Shown one piece after another: positions 59,101-64,000 of a stretch of DNA of 64,000 nt. Within the stretch, counting starts at the first letter, position 1. Each line of letters begins with the position of its first letter. The position numbers and the translations under genes are program-made. Source of the DNA: Schoenoplectus triqueter (Eukaryota > Streptophyta > Magnoliopsida > Poales > Cyperaceae). The notes under the pieces were generated by a model. The model saw only the letters and a list, made by a program, of their open reading frames with translations, was not told the origin of the DNA and ran no database searches. Where the stretch lies: positions 248,001-312,000 of the forward strand of contig CAXKVV010002149.1 of the NCBI GenBank assembly GCA_964058805.1, written 5' to 3'.

Positions 59101-62100
59101 TTCAACGGTACTGAGTTCGTCGGGTCCCGTTTTCGTGTTTTGCCTGCCCGGTCTCATTTTTGGCGGTACCGAGGGCGTCCAATCCCGTTTTTGTTTTTTG
59201 CGCTGCCGGACTCATTTTCGATGGTACCGAGGGCGTGGGGTCCCGTTTTCATAGTTTGCGCTCCTAGACTCGATTTCGGCGGTACCGAGGTCGTCAGGTC
59301 CCGTTTTCATGTTTCGCGCGCCAGGACACGTTTTCGGCGGTACCGAGGGCTTTAGGTCCCATTTTTATGTTTTGCGCGCCCGGACTCATTTTCGGCGGTA
59401 CCGAGGGCGTCGGGTCCCGTTTTCATATTTTGCTCTCCCGAACTCATTTTCGGCGGTACCAAGATCGTCGGGCACCGTTTTCGTATTTTGCGCTCCCGGA
59501 CTCGCTTTCGGCGGTATCGAGGGCGTCGGTTCCCGTTTTCATGATTTGCGCGCCCGGTCTCGTTTCCGGCGGTACCGAGGGAGTCTATTTCCGTTTTCAT
59601 GTTTTGCGCGTCAGGACTCAATTTCAGCGGTACCGAGGGCGTAGGGTCTCGTTTTCATGTTTTGCGCTCCCGGACTCATTTTCGGCGGTATCGAGGGCGT
59701 CGGGTCCCGTTTTCATATTTTGCGCTCCCGAAATCGCTTTCGGCGGTATCGAGGGCGTCGGGTCCTGTTTTCATGTTTTGCACGCCCGGACTCGTTTCCG
59801 GCGGTACAGAGGGCGTCGGTTCCCATTTTCATGTTTTGCGCGCCCAGACTCATTTTCGACGGTACCGAGGGCGTCGGGTCCCGTTTTCATATTTTGCGCT
59901 CCCAGACTCATTTTCGGCAGTACCGAGAGCGTCAGGTCCCGTTTTCATGATTTGCGGGCCCGAACTCATTTTTGGAGGTACCGAGGGCGTCGGTTCCCAT
60001 TTTCCCCTTTTCGGCGGTATCGAGGGCGTCGGGCTCCGATTTTCCTATTTTTCGCTTCTGGACTCGTTATCGGCGGCACCGAGGGCGTCGGGTCCCGTTT
60101 TCATTTTTTACGTGACCAGACTCGTTTTCGACTGTGCCGAGGGCGTCAGGTCCCGTTTTCATGTTTTGCGCTACCGAGATCGGTTTTGGCTGTGCCGAGT
60201 GCGGCCGATCTCGTTTTCATGTTTTGCGCTCCCGGAGTCATTTTCGGCGGTACCGAGGGCGTCTGATCCCGTTTTCATATTTTGCGCTCTCGGACACGCT
60301 TTCGGCGGTACCGACGGTGTCGGGTCCCGTTTTGATGTTCTGCGCATCCGGACTCGCTTTTGACGGTACTGAGGGCGTGGGGTCCCGTTTTCGTGTTTTG
60401 CGCTCCTAGACTCGATTTCGGCGGTACCGAGGTCGTCGGGTCCCATTTTCATATTTTGCTCTCCCGGTCTCGTTTTCGGCCATACCGATGGCGTCTGGTC
60501 CCATTTTCGTGTTTTGCACGAACAGACTCGTTTTCGACGGTACCGAGGGCTTTTGATCCCGATTTCGTGTTTTGTGCTCCCGGACACATTTTCGGCGATA
60601 CCGAGGGCGTCGTTTCCCGTTTTCATGTTTTGCGCACCCGGACTCATTTTCGACGGTACCGAGGGCATCGGGTCCCGTTTTCAGGTTTTAAGCGCCCAGA
60701 CTCATTTTTGACGGTACCGAGGGCGTCGGGTCCCGTTTTCATATTTTGCGCTCTCGGACTCATTTTCGGCGGTACCGAGGGCGTCCGGTCACGTTTTCAT
60801 ATTTTGCTCTCCTGGACACGTTTTCGGCGGTATCGAGGGCTTCAGGTCCCATTTTCATGTTTTTTACGCCCGGACTCGTTTCGAGCGGAACCGAGGGCGT
60901 CGAGTCCCGTTTTCATGTTTTACGCGCCCGGACTCCATTTCAGCGGTTCCTGTTTTCATATTTTGCGCTCCCCGACTCGTTTTCGGCAGTACCGAGGGCG
61001 TCGGTTTCCGTTTTCATGTTTTGCGCGCCAGGACTACATTTCAATGGTACCGAGGGCGTCGGACCCCGTTTTCATATTTTACGCTCCCAGACTCATTTTC
61101 GGCGGTATCGAGGGTGTAGGGTACCTTTTTCATGTTTTGCGTACCCGGACCCTTTTTTGGCGGTACCGAGGGTGTAGGGTCCTGTTTTCATGTTTTGCGC
61201 TCTCGGACTCATTTTCGACGGTATCGAGGGCGTCGGGTCCCGTTTTCATATTTTGCGCTCTCGGAATCGCTTTCGGCGGTATCGAGAGCGTCAGGTCCTG
61301 TTTTCATGTTTTGCGCGCCCGGACTCGTTTCCAGCGGTACCAAGGGCGTCGGTTCCCGTTTTCATGTTTTGCGGGCCCAGACTCGATTTCGGCCATACCG
61401 AGGGCGTTGGGTCCCGTTTTCGTGTTTTGCACGAACAGACTCATTTTCGGTGGTACCGAGGGAGTCCGATCCCGAATTCGTGTTTTGCGCTCCCGGACAC
61501 ATTTTCGGCGGTACCGATGGCGTCGGTTCCCGTTTTCATGTTTGCCGCGCCCGGACTCGTTTCAGGCGTTACGGAGAGCGTCAGTTTTCGTTTTCATGTT
61601 TTGCGCGCCCGGACTCCATTTCAGCAATTCCCATTTTCGGCGGTACCGATGGCGTCGGTTCCCGTTTTCATGTTTGCCGCGCCCGGACTCGTTTCGAGCG
61701 GATCCGAGGGCGTCGAGTCCCGTTTTCATGTTTTACGCGCCCGGACTCCATTTCAGCGGTTCCTGTTTTCATATTTTGCGCTCCCCGACTCGTTTTCGAC
61801 AGTACCGAGGGCGTCGGGTCCCGTTTTCATGTTTTACGTGCCCAGACTCATTTTCGGCATTGCCGAGGGCGTCGGGTCCCGTTTTCATGTTTTGCGCTCC
61901 CGGGCTCGTTTCTGGCTGTGTCGAGTGCGGTCGATCTAGTTTTCATGTTTTGCGCTCCCGGAGTCATTTTCGGCGGTACCGAGGGCGTCCGATCCTGTTT
62001 CCATGTTTTGCGCTCCTAGACTTGATTTCGGCGGTAATGAGGTCGTCGGGTCCCATTTTCATATTTTCCGCGCTCGGTCTCGTTTCCGACCATACCGAGG

Positions 62101-64000
62101 GCGTCGGGTCCTGTTTTCGTGTTTTGCACGAGCGGACTCGTTTTCGGCGGAACCGAGGGGGTCCGATCCCGATTTCGTGTTTTGCGCTCCCTGACACATT
62201 TTCGGCGGTACCGAGGGCGTCGGTTCCCGTTTCATGTTTTGCGCGCCCGGACTCGTTTTCAACGGTTCCGAGGGTGTCGGGTCCCGTTTTCATGTTTTAA
62301 GCGCCCGGACTCATTTTTGAAGATAACGAGGGCGTCAGGTCCCGTTTTCATATTTTGCGCTCTCGGACACGTTTTCGGCGGTTCCGAGGGCTTCGGGTCC
62401 CATTTTCATGTTTTGCGCTCACAGACACGTTATCGGCTGTACCGAGGGCTTCGGGTCCCATTTTCATGTTTTGCACGCCCAAACTCATTTACGGCGGTAC
62501 TGAGGGCTTCGGTTTCCGTTTTCATGTTTTGCGTGCTCGGACTCCATTTCAGCGGTTCCCGTTTTCATGTTTTGCGCTCCCGGACACATTTTCGGCGGTA
62601 CCGAGGGCTTCGGGTCCCGTTTTAATGTTTTGCGCGCCCGGACTCATTTTCAACGATAATGAGGGCGGCGGGTCCCGTATTCATATTTTGCGCGCCCGAA
62701 CTCATTTTCGGCGGTACCGAGGTCGTCGGGTCCGGTTTTCATGTTTTGCGAGCCCGGACTAATTTTCGGCGGTACCGAGGGCGTCGGTTCCCGTTTTTAT
62801 ATTTTGCGCTCCCTGACTCATTTTCGGCCGTACCGAGGGCGTCGGATCTCGTTTTCATGATTTGCGCGCCTGGACTCGTTTCCAACGGTGCCGCGTGCGT
62901 CGGGTCCCGTTTTCATATTTAGCACGCCCGGACTCCTTTTCGGCGGTACCGAGGGCGTCAGGTCCGATTTTCATGTTTTGCGCGCCCGGACCCGTTTTCG
63001 GCGGTACCGAGGGCGTCGGGTCCCGTTTTCTTGTTTTGCGTGCTCGGACTCATTTTCGGCTGTGCCGAGGGCGTCGGGTCCCGTTTTCATATTTTGCGCT
63101 CTAGGGCTCGTTTTTGCTGTGTCGAGTGCGGCCGATCCAGTTTTCATATTTTGCGCTCCAGGCACGTTTTCAGCGGTACGGAGGGTTTCGGGTCTCGATT
63201 TGATGTTTTGCGCGCCCGGATTTATTTTCGGCGGTATCGAGGGCGTCGGGTCCTATTTTCATGTTTTGTGCTCCCGGGCACATTTTCAGCGGTATGGAGG
63301 GTTTCGGGCCTCGATTTCATGTTTTGCGCACCGGGATTCGTTTTCGACGGTACCCAGGGCGTCGGGTCCCGTTTTCATGTTTTGCGCGCCCGGACTCATT
63401 TTCGACGGTACCGAGGGCGTCGGGTCCCGTTTTCATGTTTTGGGCGCCAAGACTCATTTTCGGCGGTACCGAGGGGGTCGGGTCTTGTTTTCATGTTTTG
63501 CGCTCTCGGAGTCATTTTCGGTGGTACCTTGGGCGTCAGGTCCCGCTTTTATGTTTTGCGCTCTCGGACTCATTTACGGCGATGCCGAGTGCGTCGGGTC
63601 CCGTTTTCATGTTTTGCTCCGGTTTTCCTATTTTTCGCTTCCTGACTCATTTTCGACGGTACCGAGTGCTTCGGGTCCCGTTTTTTTTTCCGCGCCCGTA
63701 CCCGTTTTCGGCAGTACCAAGGGCGTCGGGTCCCGTTTTCTTGTTTTGGGCGCTCGGACTCGTTTTCGACGGTACCGAGGGCGTCGGGTCCAGTTTTCAA
63801 GTTTTGCGCGCCCCGACACGTTTTCCGCGGTACCGAGGGTATCGGGTCCCGTTATCATGTTTTGCGCTCTCGGGCTCGTTTTTGGCCGTGCCGAGTGCGT
63901 CGGGTCCCGTTTTCATGTTTTCCGCTCCCGGACATGTTTTCATGTTTTGCACACCGGGACTCATTTTCGGCGGAACCGAGGGTGTCGGCTCCCGTTTTCA

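Larger units (their letters stand above)
38445..64000. repeat. Tandem array of a 58-bp GC-rich unit (about 25.6 kb, continues off the window)
   Basis: Head-to-tail repeats of a 58-bp unit with landmarks GGGTCCCGTTTTCATG, GCGC(G/T)CCCGGACTC and GGCGGTACCGAGGGCG in fixed order. At constant length this is about 440 units. Most units carry the 8-bp palindrome CGGTACCG (a KpnI site GGTACC). Units differ by scattered single-base changes, mostly C/T or G/A at CpG positions, and by rare indels (for example a doubled GGTACC at 50704 and 54495). No non-array sequence longer than a unit was seen inside. The unit has no stop codon in any plus-strand frame, which creates long overlapping frames (up to 736 codons); these are treated as by-products. 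Confidence 0.97.

Noticed and set aside
38421..64000. Dozens of long reading frames in the array (up to 736, 655, 646 and 543 codons) as genes
   Set aside because: They overlap in all three frames, follow repeat orientation, and arise because the unit lacks stops on one strand; no start context, domain or splice evidence.
38445..64000. CRISPR-like array
   Set aside because: Units are contiguous with no unique spacers, and the genome is a plant nuclear one.

Overview
The window is nuclear DNA of a flowering plant. It holds one intron-containing ABCB-type transporter gene with GT-AG introns, surrounded by decayed LTR retrotransposons, small DNA transposons with intact target-site duplications, long AT-rich spacers and a very large GC-rich tandem array. 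No bacterial, organellar, rRNA or tRNA features were seen. The species cannot be named from the sequence.

Layout. 1-4.9 kb: a Ty3/gypsy gag-protease polyprotein on the minus strand, frameshifted in the protease and running off the left edge, with a primer-binding-site candidate just upstream. 4.9-10.5 kb: non-coding sequence rich in internal repeats, possibly a very long LTR/leader of that element or a composite. It contains five CCAAT/E-box modules with fixed 15-nt spacing and a triplicated ~240-bp unit whose stem-loop is kept in all copies although its arm sequences differ. 10.57-14.5 kb: a 5'-truncated, stop-riddled Ty1/copia element (+). 14.6-19.7 kb: a decayed Ty3/gypsy element (-) with a solo LTR (5-bp duplication) inserted in its gag. 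19.7-24.4 kb: LTR and RTE-tail fragments, a palindrome-rich foldback element, a PIF/Harbinger-like element and a hAT-like element.

24.4-30.8 kb: an ABCB1-like (P-glycoprotein / auxin exporter class) gene on the minus strand. Ten exons could be joined in frame to 1,328 codons, with two complete nucleotide-binding domains. 31-38.2 kb: AT-rich spacer with a 195-bp tandem duplication next to the ABCB promoter, an inverted-repeat MITE, two hAT elements with perfect 8-bp duplications (one filled with CGGGT repeats), a hAT relic and a second copy of the foldback element.

38.4-64.0 kb: an uninterrupted tandem array of a 58-bp GC-rich unit, roughly 440 copies, running off the right edge. It contains an inverted block (about 39.37-40.91 kb), a clean 1,276-bp (22-unit) duplication and larger ~3.79-kb and ~1.09-kb repeats. 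The many long reading frames here come from the unit having no stop codon on one strand and a length that is not a multiple of three, so they are not annotated as genes. The array, the triplicated stem-loop/TATA unit, the CCAAT/E-box cluster and the palindromic foldback family are the least ordinary parts of the window.
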